From: Sitta carolinensis
Taxonomy: Eukaryota > Chordata > Aves > Passeriformes > Sittidae
Length of the DNA: 64,000 nucleotides
Assembly: GCA_032173965.1 (NCBI GenBank)
Contig: JAVUNC010000004.1
Span: 19,941,001 to 20,005,000 of the forward strand
Reading direction: 5' to 3'
The notes below the pieces were generated by a model. The model did no database searches and was not told the DNA's origin. It worked only from the letters and a program-made list of their open reading frames with translations. Both the position numbers and the translations under genes were made by a program. Positions 49,865 through 62,272 of the stretch are shown here, one piece after another (position 1 is the stretch's first letter; each line of letters begins with the position of its first letter).

Positions 49865-52781
49865 TACAAGAAAGAAGAGACATTCAATGACAACTAGCAA
49901 CTGTTTTGAAGGCTACTAAATCAGAAATGCTCAAGAATCCTAAGCAGCCACAGAGACTAATGGCTACTAAATAGAGAAATCTACTTAGTCTTTGGCTAAA
50001 TAAGATTATATCTCCATATTAGAACAGATAGCACCACTATGAATGGGAGGGGGAGATTTGTAACATTTATATAAAAAACTGGAAACATTTTAAACACCTG
50101 ATGTCACATTTTCATTTTAAATATTTGTTCTTTCTTTAAATTTTCAGGACACAAACACATTCAAAGCCTTTTTTCCCAGAGATGGTTTTCAACCAATGGT
50201 TAGTTTAAAGATTCCAAAGCTCTCCCCTTTCTCAGAATAGCACCAGAAATTATAAAAACCACTGAAATCTTAAAATCCTGTGCAGCATTTAATATGTTCT
50301 TTCCAAATATACCAGCTAAAATAGCACAAAATATTTAGATGTTATTAAGAGTCTAGGAACACAGACTGGAAAATGAAAATACTGGAAAAACAGGTTATCT
50401 ACTGGAAAACAGATATGTAGTTTTCCCCTGTGATAAAACAGCATCTAAGAGCAGATCTAAACTAAAGTACAATTTTTAGCAAAGAAGAGCTACATAAAAG
50501 TACAGAGACTGACACAGCACAATGAAGATACTCAGCAACAACCCCCCAGCTTATGTCAGTTAGCACCTCACTATTTCAGTTTACACCTCAATTCTACTTT
50601 TTGCGATGTTTTGCTATATTTCTTGACTTTTTACAAAGCATCTAATAAACAATTACATTTAGCCCCATATATGAAAGAGCTGCCAAAACTGAAATTTATT
50701 ACATGGTTCTTCCAGCAGACCCTATTTCAAAACACTCTGGAAAACTAAGTCTGAAACAATGCAGAACTTACATGTGTTTTATTTTAAACTATTTCCTTCA
50801 TCCATTTATCTTTGGATCTTAAACTAGATTTGAATTAAATTTACTTACACAGTTTCCAAGAAGCTTTGTAAAAACAGGGATATTTTAGGACATGGATTAA
50901 GCTTACTTTCATTAATCACATTCTAAATTAATTGTGTATTGAAGCAATAAGTAATTTCTTAATGACCAAGTGATGTATGTTGAACTAATCATACATATAA
51001 ACATGGAGGCAGGTATGCTGGAAAAATGAGCAGCACCACAGGGAAAAATCCAGAACAGCTGTAATTTGGTAATTTGTCAGTTTGTAATAGACGTGAACCT
51101 GGTGCCACAATCTTGCCCAGTATGCAGGTTTGTTCCTGACTGCATGTAGTGCTGCAGCAGTTCCTGCCCTGCCTGGAGCTGTGTGGTCACACTGCTCAAA
51201 CTTTTTGCTCCATAGTGAACATCCTAAGCCAGCTTTTTAATAGGAAAGCTAGGGTTTATTAGAACAGACACTAGAACAGCTGATTTCTTTTCAGGAGGTA
51301 GAGAAAGCTCAAAAGGAGGAAAATCCAAACAAAACTATGTTACATAATCTTATCTCCACCTTGCCCACTGCATCCTTGTAAACCAATCCTCTTTTCTTAG
51401 GCTTGTTCTCAGTTCAGCATACCAGCTACTTCCAGAGTTTAAGAAGTCTGCACAGTGCTCTCTGAGTCTCTAGGGAATGTTCCTCTGAAGCCTGGGTTCC
51501 CATTGCTCTCAACAGACCTCTGGTCTCTGCTGTAGAGTGTTTATTCCTTGGCCATCATTCCTCTACACCTATGTGTCCCTCACATTCTATAAAGTTATTC
51601 CCTCACAGTGGGTGTCTCCTCATCTCCTAAGGGTTCCATCCTGGTTTCTGTACTAAGTAGCTACGAGGATATTTCACAGACTGAAGTATGATATATGCCA
51701 TAAACATCTGATTATTCATAAAAATAAATTTAAAAAAACCCACAAAACCCAGCTGAAAGCAACCATTACAAAAATGTTTGGAAAGTGACTGAAATAATTT
51801 TGTCACATGTTCTCAACAAGAGATCACATACTATGCATATTCTGCTTTTCTAGGTGTTGAATCCATTGTACATGATCTTTACACTATTAGACCACCTATT
51901 TCCAGGCACAGTAGAATGTTACAAGGATAATATGGATCACTCTTTATTATTTCCAGGATTTCTTACACTGATTCCCAAAAGTAAAAAAAAACTTAAAATG
52001 GCAACAGGAGCATAACAAATTATCTATTCAGCTTAGTAAAGTGTCAAGCTGTTTTTATTTCCCATTTAAGATGTGGAAAACTTAGAGTTGCTCTGCATCT
52101 CATTGAAGAATAGTATCATCCCTTGAAAGTAAGAGAGATGTTACTCTTCAGTTATATGACATGACCTGTGAAATAACCCTGCTATGATAAAGGGAAATGT
52201 GCTCGTCTGTCTTGACTTGACTTTGTATTTCATACAAATTTTAAAATCTGTCATCTGCTTTCAGAATGCATTTTTTTCCATCATACACTGAACCGCCAAT
52301 CCAGATTAGTGTGACATGAATGCTTTTCACCTTTACGTGGCACACTGCCTATCACCTCTACAATACAAAGTTGGTTTAATTTTTCTTTTCAACATACCTA
52401 AGGATCACAGAACCTTAGGTACCAATAGCTGTCAATCACAGACTATGGATATGCATATGTCTTTTGTCTTTGATGCTCTTACATGTTCATTACTAAAGGA
52501 ACCTCTCATTTGCCTTCATGAGCTGGCTGATGTGTACTACTATTAATCCAGTTGGGATGCAAGTAAATTTCCTTGTTGGTGTAAAATACCATTCCTTTGG
52601 GGTAGGAATAGAAAGGTTCTCCCTTTCCGGCCTTTTCTGCTTATCCTGCCACAAGCATCTAACTCTAACCTTTTATGTTGACTTCTAGGCAGGATGTTCT
52701 TCCTGAATGAAATACCAAGCAGCCGGTACATGAGAAGAGGAATAAATCCGGGTCTAGGAAGTCCGTCCCTAGGCTAAATGA
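49865..52781. other. Probable intron or intergenic DNA
   Basis: AT-rich unique sequence. The stretch at about 51000-51650 has an LTR-like look on the minus strand, with a poly(A) signal read from TTTATT at about 51255, but I could not define TG...CA ends or a target duplication. Otherwise nothing was recognised. Confidence 0.4.
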
Positions 52782-52862
52782 TATCACAGAATGATAGAAT
52801 CTGCTGACTTGGAAGGGATCTACAAGGATCATCAAGTCCAACTCGTTAGTGACTGCCATATT
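52782..52862 (-). mobile_element. CR1 LINE 3' tail fragment
   Basis: The plus strand reads ATCACAGAATGATAGAATC, then TTGGAAGGGATCTACAAGGA and TCATCAAGTCCAACTC. This is the reverse complement of a CR1 3' end. Strongly truncated. Confidence 0.85.
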
Positions 52863-55485
52863 TCACTTTTCCCCAAAACAGCTTCCACATCACAGAAAAT
52901 TTTCTGACACTGGGCAATATTAACTTTTTATATTCAGAGCCTGATAATATGCATCATGCATAATTTTATTTAAACAAGAAAATGTAAAATAAAAGCTTCT
53001 TCATTTTAATGGTACAGGACAAATAAGTGCCTTCTTGTAGGATCCAGGCACAAGTGTGCCCCCAGTATTGTAAGTCAGATACACAAAGTAAAGATTCTGG
53101 ATTTAGATGCAAGGAACATGGGCCCAAGAATAATTTTTCAATTTCCTTAAGCAGCAACAGTTTCCCTAATTTTAATTAATTATCAAACACAAGGTGAAAA
53201 AAAAAATCTCATTGTAAATGCAAATGTTCTGCCGGAGTCATGAACTATAGCTTTATATGGCCTTTTCCACCTTGAGAACATGCAAATTTTTACAGCTGAC
53301 TAGACAATGCAGGCTAGTTAAGCAGGCAACATAAATTTAAAGTGATCTGTGTGCTTCTGTAAGAAATATATATATATTATATTACATGATTGCTGCTGTT
53401 TTGTCTGTACAAACTATTCAACTGCTTTTACACTATACTACTATTACACTCATGGCTGTATCACATGCTGTACATGAAGCACAAGTTATTGCATATGTAT
53501 CAACCTGAGGTATCTTCTGTAGAGTACAGGTCACCAAAACTGCCTCCTTGAAAAGTAATGTTCATGTTTTATAAAGACTCATAGATGGCTGCTCACTATA
53601 TGAAAAAGTGCTTTTCTAAAATCAAAACCAAATCAAACCACTATCAAAACCAATGCACTATGTTCTACAGAAGTCCTAAAAATTAAGGGGTTTATACCCC
53701 TTAAAACAGCTCCGTTTTAATTTTTTCCAAAGGACATGCAAAATAAATTATGAGAAAGTGGGACATTTTCTTTTATACTAGTGAAGAGCAAAAAGAAAGC
53801 AGATCAGATCTGATCCAAATCCACTTATTTAAACCAAAAAGAAAGCCAAGGAAGTCTATAGTAAGGTTACAAGCTACCTGCACATCTTATTAGCAAATTC
53901 AAGATTCTTAAGGTTTCACTGCAATGCTAGGTTTGAAATCACAAGGAATGTGATTCAGTTCCACTCCTGATTCCTTGATAAAAGTAATCCTTCACCAAGT
54001 GGGGCAAGAGGCCACACAGTACATGTTTCTGTCTTCTCAAAAAACTGGGATTTTGACTTTGGTAGCCAGTTCCTGTGTTCACAGGACTTTTGTCATTCTG
54101 GAATACTAAAGAGTTCACAAAAATCTTGCAGCAGGTGAAACAATCAATAAATCTCAGGAATAGCTTTAGATTCTCTCAAGAAAAGGGCCAGAGCACTTTC
54201 ACTGACCTCTGTGAAAGCAGGACTGGGAATGGGGGTTGTCTGGATGGAGATAGCAGGTGCCTGGCTCTGTGGTGGTGTTGGCTACTTCTCTGGCTGGGCA
54301 GCATTAAAGGAGACTACAACTGGTATTTTATTACTCACTCACCCCCAACAAGGAGATACATGCTCATCAGGACTTCACACAAGATTCACTTCTGCCATTA
54401 AATTACACTGTAGCTGGTAGAGAGAACCTCCACTGTACTAATAAGTATGGTGACAAAAAGTTGGCAGATCACCAGAGAATAGGCTGCAAACAGCTCAAAA
54501 TAATTCTAGACTTTCCATTTACTTGACTTTTAACATAAGCACTTCACTGCAAGCAAGTTTAAGTGTACAAAATTACTGCCATTAAAAGAAAAGGTACAAA
54601 AAAGGGAAGTATAAAAACCTTGTAAATACATTTGAACTAACATATAATCACAATGGAAGTTTATACTACTTGTAACATAACTGCTAGAGGCACTTCAATT
54701 TAATAGAATTTATATATTACTCTAAGAATGTATTTAATAGAAGAAAAATGCTAGAGTCAGAGTGAAAAGGAAAAGCATTGTAGGTCACTAGAGAACACAT
54801 TCAAATAATGTAATCATTGTACTTTTACTTGTTTTTCTGCATATGTACAAGTTCTTCTGCCAGAAGAACATGTAACGGTATCTCTAAAGCTTTTGATCAA
54901 GTCCTCTATGAAAGTTCATATGGCTTTATACTAAACAAAGTGTGAAGATTATTTTCAAATGCTAACATTTCTGAATACTAGTGAATGTGGTATACCACTA
55001 TGATTTCTATACATCAAACCAAATACTGCAACGGATTTTTTCCTTGAGATTACTGAATTATACATCTAAATTTCATGCAATCAGTAAACCAATTTACAAC
55101 TTGAAATTAGAAACACATACACATAATAACATATGAAATAAGGAAATACTACATAATCTATTTGATAATCTTTCATTTTTCCTTGATATATTCTTCTACC
55201 CTTTCAGAGGAATAAAAACAATCTCAATCCAAAGCTGTATAATAGTTAGCACTAAAGGCTTCACCCATTGCATATTCAAGATTATAGTAGCAATGTTTAG
55301 TTGAACAGCATTTCAGAATTGCATATGAGTATTTACTTTACCATGCACCTGTACACCCTAAAACAATCATGGGCAATGATAGCAAAAGAATCACTGAAGA
55401 GGAGAGTAAAATAAAAAAGGAGGTGTCAGAAAATATGGAGGGCTTTGCACAATTAAACCTGCAAAGCCCAAGAGACAGTTAGTAA
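52863..55485. other. Probable intron or intergenic DNA
   Basis: AT-rich unique sequence with a TA microsatellite at 53365-53382. Short frames at 54075-54420 have no recognisable domain. Confidence 0.5.
53365..53382. repeat. (TA)n microsatellite
   Basis: A short alternating TA tract in AT-rich DNA. Confidence 0.8.
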
Positions 55486-55490
55486 TGGAG

Positions 55491-56555
55491 TGTATTGGGT
55501 TTGCAAGGCCTGGTTTTGGTAGTAGAGGGACTACAGGAGTGGCTTCTGTGAGAAGCTGCCAGAAGCTTCCTCTGTGTCCAGCAGAGTCAATGCCAGACAG
55601 CTCCAGGATGGACGTGCCCCTGGCCACGGCTGGGGCAATTAGAAATGGCAGTAACACCTATGAGAGAGCTAAGAAGCATTACAAAAATGTTGTAGTCACA
55701 GCTGTAATTGCAGCCAGAGGAGAGCTGGGTGAGCACGAGAGGAACAGCTCTGCAGACACCAAGGGCAGTGCAGAGGCAGGGGCAGGAGGTGCTCCAGGTG
55801 CCAGAGCTGAGATTCCCCTGCAGCCCGTGGTGCAGCCCATGGTGAGGCAGCTGTGCCCCTGCAGTCCACGGAGAACCACAGGGATGCAGAGATCCACCCA
55901 CAGCCCATGGAGGAGATCCACACTGGAGCAGGTGGATGCCTGAGAGGAGGCTGTGACCCTGTGGGAGGCCCGTGCTGGAGCAGGGTCCTGGCAGGGACCT
56001 GAGACCTGTGGAGAGAGGAGCCCACCCTGGAACAGCTTTGCTGGTGGGACTTGTGACCCCATGGGGGAGCCAGGCTGGAACAGCATGTTCCTGAGGGACT
56101 GCATGCTGTGCAAGAGAACTGTCATCCACAGGATAGACTCATATTGGAGAACATAATAGAGAACTATCTTCTGTGGGAGGAACCCCATGCTGGAGCAGGG
56201 GAAGGACTCTCCCTGAGCAGCAGGAGAAACAACCTGTGATGAACTGACCATAGCCCCCATTATTCGTGTCCCTGTTCCACTCAGGGGAGAAGGTAGAGTT
56301 GAGGGGGTGAGGGGAAGGTATTTTAAGATCTGGTTTGACTTCCCATTATCCTGTCTGATTTCTGAAAAATAATAAACTCAAATAATATCCTCATGCTTTT
56401 GAGGATGTGACAGTATTTGATGAGTGATTTCTCCTGGTACTTATCTCAAAATGTGAACTCTTCATTATGGTATCTCTCCCCTGTCCAGGTGCAGAGGGGA
56501 ATGAGAGAGAGACTTTGGTGGGTGTCTGGAATCCAGCTGGGGTCAACTTACTACA
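55491..56555 (+). mobile_element. Solo ERV LTR, family A copy 3
   Basis: It starts TGTATTGGGTTTGC and ends GTCAACTTACTACA. The 5-bp target duplication TGGAG is perfect (55486-55490 and 56556-56560). AATAAA is at 56371-56376. Its segment 55697-56103 is almost identical to 22216-22622 of copy 1, while the segments on either side are clearly more diverged. The long minus-strand frames of 180 and 193 codons (56129-55587 and 56260-55679) fall inside the LTR and mirror those in copy 1. Confidence 0.93.
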
Positions 56556-56560
56556 TGGAG

Positions 56561-59500
56561 GTAAATGCATGATTTTCATTAGCAAGTGCTACAATAGAGA
56601 AGGATACCAAAAAAGTCCGGCATTTTTTCTCAGGAGGAGAAAAGCTGGCAAAAAAGACAAAATTAAATATATATCCTGAGGTGGGAGTGGAAGAGCTCTA
56701 TCATTAGTTTATTACTTTAAATTTTCCCATTTATGCAAAGACTATGTATTTTTCTTTCTTAAGGAGCTGTAACAAATTAGTATTTCTCTCCTCTACAGTG
56801 TTCACCTCTATAATAAATAAAGTACTGAACAAAGACTCAATCACTTCTTTTCTCTGACAGGAGAACAAGAAGGGTAGACATTATGTTCTTTTCAGTAAAA
56901 ATGCCACAGTTCACCTAAGGTATTTTACTACCATGTAAAAACTACCATAATATTCACTTCCCTTTCTGTGCTCACATAAAAAGACACAGGCTCCTCCAAA
57001 CAGAAAGTCTGATCCTAGACAGACTTTATTATCATCACTTACTGTAATATCACTAGGTGCCTCACTCTTCTAATTATTCAAGCAGTTTAGTAGAGTACTC
57101 TCTTTTGCTTCAGTGAAGAGGTGGAAAAAAACAATCAGATACATGCACAAATGTGCTGTACTGCAGCAGTTCAGGGTAAGAAGCTCTGCAGAACAGCCCT
57201 GAAGCTTGCAGCAGTTGCCTCTCTGTGCTGATCTATCCACACTAGCTCAGTATCAACTACATTACTATATGCAGGTTTTCCTTCTTTTCTATATATTTGG
57301 GCTTCCACAGCAGAATCTTTACTATTTTATATACCTTGTGATATGACAAGTGCCTAGATATGAGCATTCAATAAAGTCAGATCTTCTGAGGAATGACTCT
57401 TTATGAGGGCACACATTTACTTCTGCTACCTTGCCTAAAAGTTAATAGAGAACTGGAGATCTAAATTTGTCAGTTACTAATGAAGGCTTTTAGTATACAG
57501 AATGAAGGCTGGAAAAGAATATGTGCCATATTTGAATACGAAGAACTCCTTAAGATGTCTTCACTGTATTTGCTTCCTCTGGAAAGCTAGCTGAGCAACT
57601 AGCTATACAATTCCTGTATTTATTAGTAGCCACTTTCCATAAAGTTTTACAGCAAATTGAATTTTTATCAATTCAGTGGTGCATGCCTTTGTAATTTCTG
57701 GAAATCTATGCTGCTTCATAATGGGAATATCAAAGCATTCTATATATGAGAAGATGTACAGTAGACAGTATTAGCTTTTAACTTCTCATCTTCAGATAGT
57801 GACCAAAAAATAGAATAGAGTTCTTTATTTGTCCAGACTGAGAAAAGATGTGTCCATTTCTAAGTACTCAAGAAATGCTGATATACTACTCAAATAGAGT
57901 GTGTACCTAAATGTAAAAAGATTGTAAACTTAAGCCATACAGATAAGTACTTAAGTTGAATTTAAGACAAAAGCATGAAAGGAATTAAGCTCATTGTGCA
58001 TTAAAGATGTATCTTTTTTATCAAATGTATGTTTGGCTCTACTTAAGGTGTGGCAACCATTACAGTTCCATTATATTTCAGATTTTTGTATCTAGCTAAC
58101 CTACTATTCAAGCTACCAAAATAAATGTTTTATCTAATATTACATCTGGTATTGTGACAGTGCAACAGTTATTTGCCAGTGAAAAGAAAATTAACAAAAT
58201 AAATTCAATTTTGTGGTTAGCCGTGCAAGGATGATGATATCCAGTTCACTGTTACACTCACATGGTGGAGCTGTTCCAAAACCACCACCGACAAAACCAA
58301 CATCCACTGAGACTAATGTACTAAAAAGATTTGAATAGCAGAATTTGTTTCTAGCAGTCATGACTTTAGGTCATGTGGCATTTTTGATTCTGTCCTACAC
58401 ACCTTAAAGTTGGACTTATCAGAATATTAGCTTATGTTGCATTCTCTCAATGTTCCTAACATTTATGAATTCAGATTTTAAGATTTTTTTTTTAAAGCAA
58501 CTTAGGAAACTTTTTATTCATTTTCATTCAATTAGATTGGTGAAAAACTGGTATTATCATCTTAACAAAGCAAAAATAGTTGCATAAAACTGTTTCTGCA
58601 TTCTCTTCTACTCTCTCCACAGCAAGATGCATAGAGAGTTAGTTGGGTGAGATATAAGTAAGTCCTTTCCAAATATCATCCACGTGCTCAGAAACAAAGA
58701 GCTTTGAGAAAGCACGGTCACCCACTTCATATGGAATAGTACAGAAGGCGGCAGAACAGGTACGTCTGCACACAAGACTTCACCTTCATTAGACCAGCTA
58801 CACACCAAGACCAGAGGTTCAAGGCTACTGTTTAAAGTATCTGCACCAAGAAAAGAAGTGCCAGATGCTGGCAGTGTCCCACAGGTCAGTGAAGGCCTGT
58901 TCCCCATGTTCCCCACTACACCCCTGCAGAGCTGAGTGCTCAGCTAACTGCAAACTAGCAGACTCAGTTATGTCAGTACAGCTGTGCTAGTTATACTAGC
59001 CCAGAGGATGAGCACATTCAGATTTCAGGAGAGGAGTCTGTGAGATACAGCACTATCAGCTGGATAGATCCAGAGGTGCAGCTGTTGGAAGGGGTTTGCC
59101 TTCTGTCAGGAGAGACTGCCTATTGGCTCTAATGCCTCCTCCACACCTGCACATGGCCAATGCAGCTGGGAAATGGAACTGTTGGTACAGAGATGCAGCA
59201 GCTTTGTTCAATCATAAGCTGCTCAAAGCAACTGGAAATCAATCCTTGGAATGCATTTCAGATCACCTGCTCTGTATTTTGGCTAGATTACAGCTTTAGA
59301 ATTGTGTATGCTGGTATTTCTGTCTTTTGCTATAGCAATATCCATTTTCTTCAGCACTACACAGATCACTGGAAAGAGGGTGAGTGAGGCTGATGCATGG
59401 CACGGGCAACACACAGCCTGTAATCCTGAACAATCCTGAGCCTACAGTGAAGACAGGAGCTTCCTTTCTCTCCAACAGTTTACAACACAGAAAGCTCTGG

Positions 59501-61418
59501 TGGAGTATGTCCTGTTAGTGATTTGAATTCTACTTATGAGCCAATTTCTGCTTGCAGGGATAAAATGGAAGGAAAATAGAATGAAACTACCAAAATTATT
59601 TAGCAAAGCTACTGTAAATGGGAGATTGATGGAAGATGATTTTCAAAGCTTCCTTGGCACAGGTTACAGTTGTACTGGGGATTGTACAGTACTTTCAAAC
59701 TTCTACCTATAAACTTTGCAGAGGGCGGTAATCAAAACCAAACGATTTGAGATAAAGAAATTTCCCCAGTGGAGACTGAATGGAAGCAGCCTACTGGAAG
59801 CTATATCAATGTGTGGCTGTTATGCCTACAAGTTGCCATAAACTACAACTACTGCTATAAAAAAAGAATAACAATAAAATGAGATCATGAGGTAGGCCTG
59901 ATTCTGACTTTGAACATGAGACAGCAGCATTTTTTCTATGTCATACAAAATAGTTGCAGAAAGCTGAGTAAGAAGAAAAGAAAGACATGATTAATACTAC
60001 ACACACTTTCTTTTACTGTCTTAATTTTCCTTGTCCACTCAGCCACACTAAGTCCCTCTATGCAAGAAACAAACTTTCCACTCTGTTTTACAGTGTTCAG
60101 AGTATTTAAACATCAGGCTAATATGAATGCAGATTTCCTATTCTTACAAAAGGCTTTCCTCTTCCCCTACTCCCTATTTTATTTTCAATTTGAAAATTGG
60201 AAATACTGCATTGAAACAAGTTTTGTTAGAAAGAGTAACATGGGTCCTCACAGCAAGAGGATGAGCCAGGGTCACCTTCTCACACCTAATAATCAACAAG
60301 CATGTTGTCTCTCAGTAGATATTTGGGACTTAACATGAAGGAGAGCAATGTTTTGCTGTGGTTCAATAACAACAGGTTCATAGGCAATAGCAGCAAAAGT
60401 AGAGCCGCGTAGCTTAGAATTTTGCATGCGAACAACTATACAACTGATAACCAAAATGAAAATATAATGTGATCAGAAATATCACAAGTTCTACAAACCA
60501 ATTAAATTTCCTGCTTTAATATGTATGGAACTAAGATTCAGAACCATGAAGCACTTGCAGACAGAGACCCTGTTGTCTTCTGCCTTTCTCCTTCATCTAG
60601 CATCATACTGACTTTACCCTGCTGCTTCATGAAGATTTAACTACAAAAGCTTAGGTCTAGATTACATTTTTATTATGAAACAAGGAGGTGAAAGTAGTCA
60701 AGCAGTGTCAGATTTCCAAAGTGCTGGATGCCTGCTCAAGTGAGGCAGCAATTATAACAGTGTTGGTTTTTTTTGCTGGGATCTAAAGAGTTGGCGCTGT
60801 TCTCTGTTTTCCTTGCCCATCAGTTCCTTACTGTCACTATGACAACAGTAGCCTGTAACACAGCAGCAAGGGAGGAGAAAGGGGGAGCATGCTTCATCTG
60901 AAAGGGGTGAAGTGACTCAGCCAGTAGGGGGCAAGAAGGGAAAAATTATGTTCAGTAAGGAAAGGGGAGAAAATAGAAAGCCACAGTGCCTCTTCTTTCT
61001 CTGAGACATGTCTATTATAGGACAGGATACTCACCAAAAATATTTGTCATTGCTGTAATTTGAAATAAAAACAAAAAGCAAGAAAACGAAAGTCAGAGAT
61101 AATGGCCCTAATTTCCTCTCCTCTTACTATGCATACTGTCACTTAACTACAGAAACTACTTTAATCAAATTACTTTCAGACTATAAGTATAGACATGTAA
61201 CAAGAAGAGATTCCATTTGAAACACCAATTGTAGCACAAATGAATAAGAAAAGCTGAAGGTCAAAGAACTACCACAGAAAGTGAAGGAAATTACCAGAGT
61301 CAACGTGTCTCATTAAACATGAACTTTTTGGTGAACTCTTACTCTGCTTAAGCACACATCTCTCCTCTGGGATCCAGCCCAGCATTCTCTTTACTTTGCT
61401 AAAATGGAAAGGCATAAA
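56561..61418. other. Probable intron or intergenic DNA
   Basis: AT-rich unique sequence. No exon, LTR end or CR1 tail was recognised. The minus-strand frame at 58916-58608 (102 codons) has no recognisable domain. Confidence 0.5.
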
Positions 61419-61423
61419 CTAGG

Positions 61424-62267
61424 TGTATTGGGTCTGCATGGCCACGATTTTGATGGTGGGGTGTCCCCAACACTGGGGGAGGGCTACAGGGCTACCATGA
61501 GAAGCTGCCAGGAGCTTCCTCAGTGTCCAGCAGAGCCAATACCTGGTGGCTTTGTAGATAGATGTTTAGCCATTCTTATGGATGATCAAAAATGGTGTTG
61601 ATGCCTCTGTGATGACCTAGTTAAGAAGAAATTAAAACAAAAAAGTTGTTGCACAGGTGTAATTGGGGCCAGAGAAGAGCAGGCTGAGAACATGTGAGAA
61701 GAACAGCTCTGCAGACATCAAGGTCAGTGCAGAAGGAGGGACAGGAGGTGCTCCAGGCACCAGAGCTGAGTTTTCCCTGCAGCCCATAGTGAGGACCATG
61801 GTGAAGCAGCTGTGCCCCTGCAGCCCATGGAGGTTCACCTGCAGTCCATGGAGGAACCCCCCACCAGAGCAGCTGGATGCCTGAGAGGAGGTTGTGAGCC
61901 TGTGGGAGGCCTGTGCAGAGAGGGGCCCTGCTCCCAGGCTGGAGCAGCCTGTCCTTGGAGGATTGCACTCTGTGGAAGAGTGAGCCACACCACAGCAGTC
62001 TGAGGGGAGCTGTTACCCATGGGATGGATTCGCTTTGCAGTTCAGAGCTGTTGCTTGTGAGACAGACTCACATTGGAGAAGTCTGTGTACTCTGTATCTC
62101 TAATTCAAGCCTGTTCTGCCCATGACAGTATGTGGTGAGTGATCTCTCCTGGTCCTTGTCTCAACCCATCAGCCCTTTGCTAAATTTTCTCTCCCCTGTC
62201 CAGCTGCAGAGAGGAGCGAGTGAGTGGCTGTGTGTGTCTGGCATCCAGCCAGAATCAACTCACTACA
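61424..62267 (+). mobile_element. Solo ERV LTR, family A copy 4, internally deleted
   Basis: It starts TGTATTGGGTCTGC and ends CAACTCACTACA. The 5-bp target duplication CTAGG is perfect (61419-61423 and 62268-62272). At 844 bases it is about 220-260 bases shorter than the other copies. The missing part lies after about 62090 and includes the block that carries the AATAAA signal in the other copies. The LTR end sequence after that, with CATGACAGTATGTGGTGAG, is retained. Confidence 0.93.
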
Positions 62268-62272
62268 CTAGG

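Noticed and set aside
51000..51650. Possible old LTR on the minus strand
   Set aside because: A poly(A)-like hexamer is present, but I could not define TG...CA ends or a target duplication.
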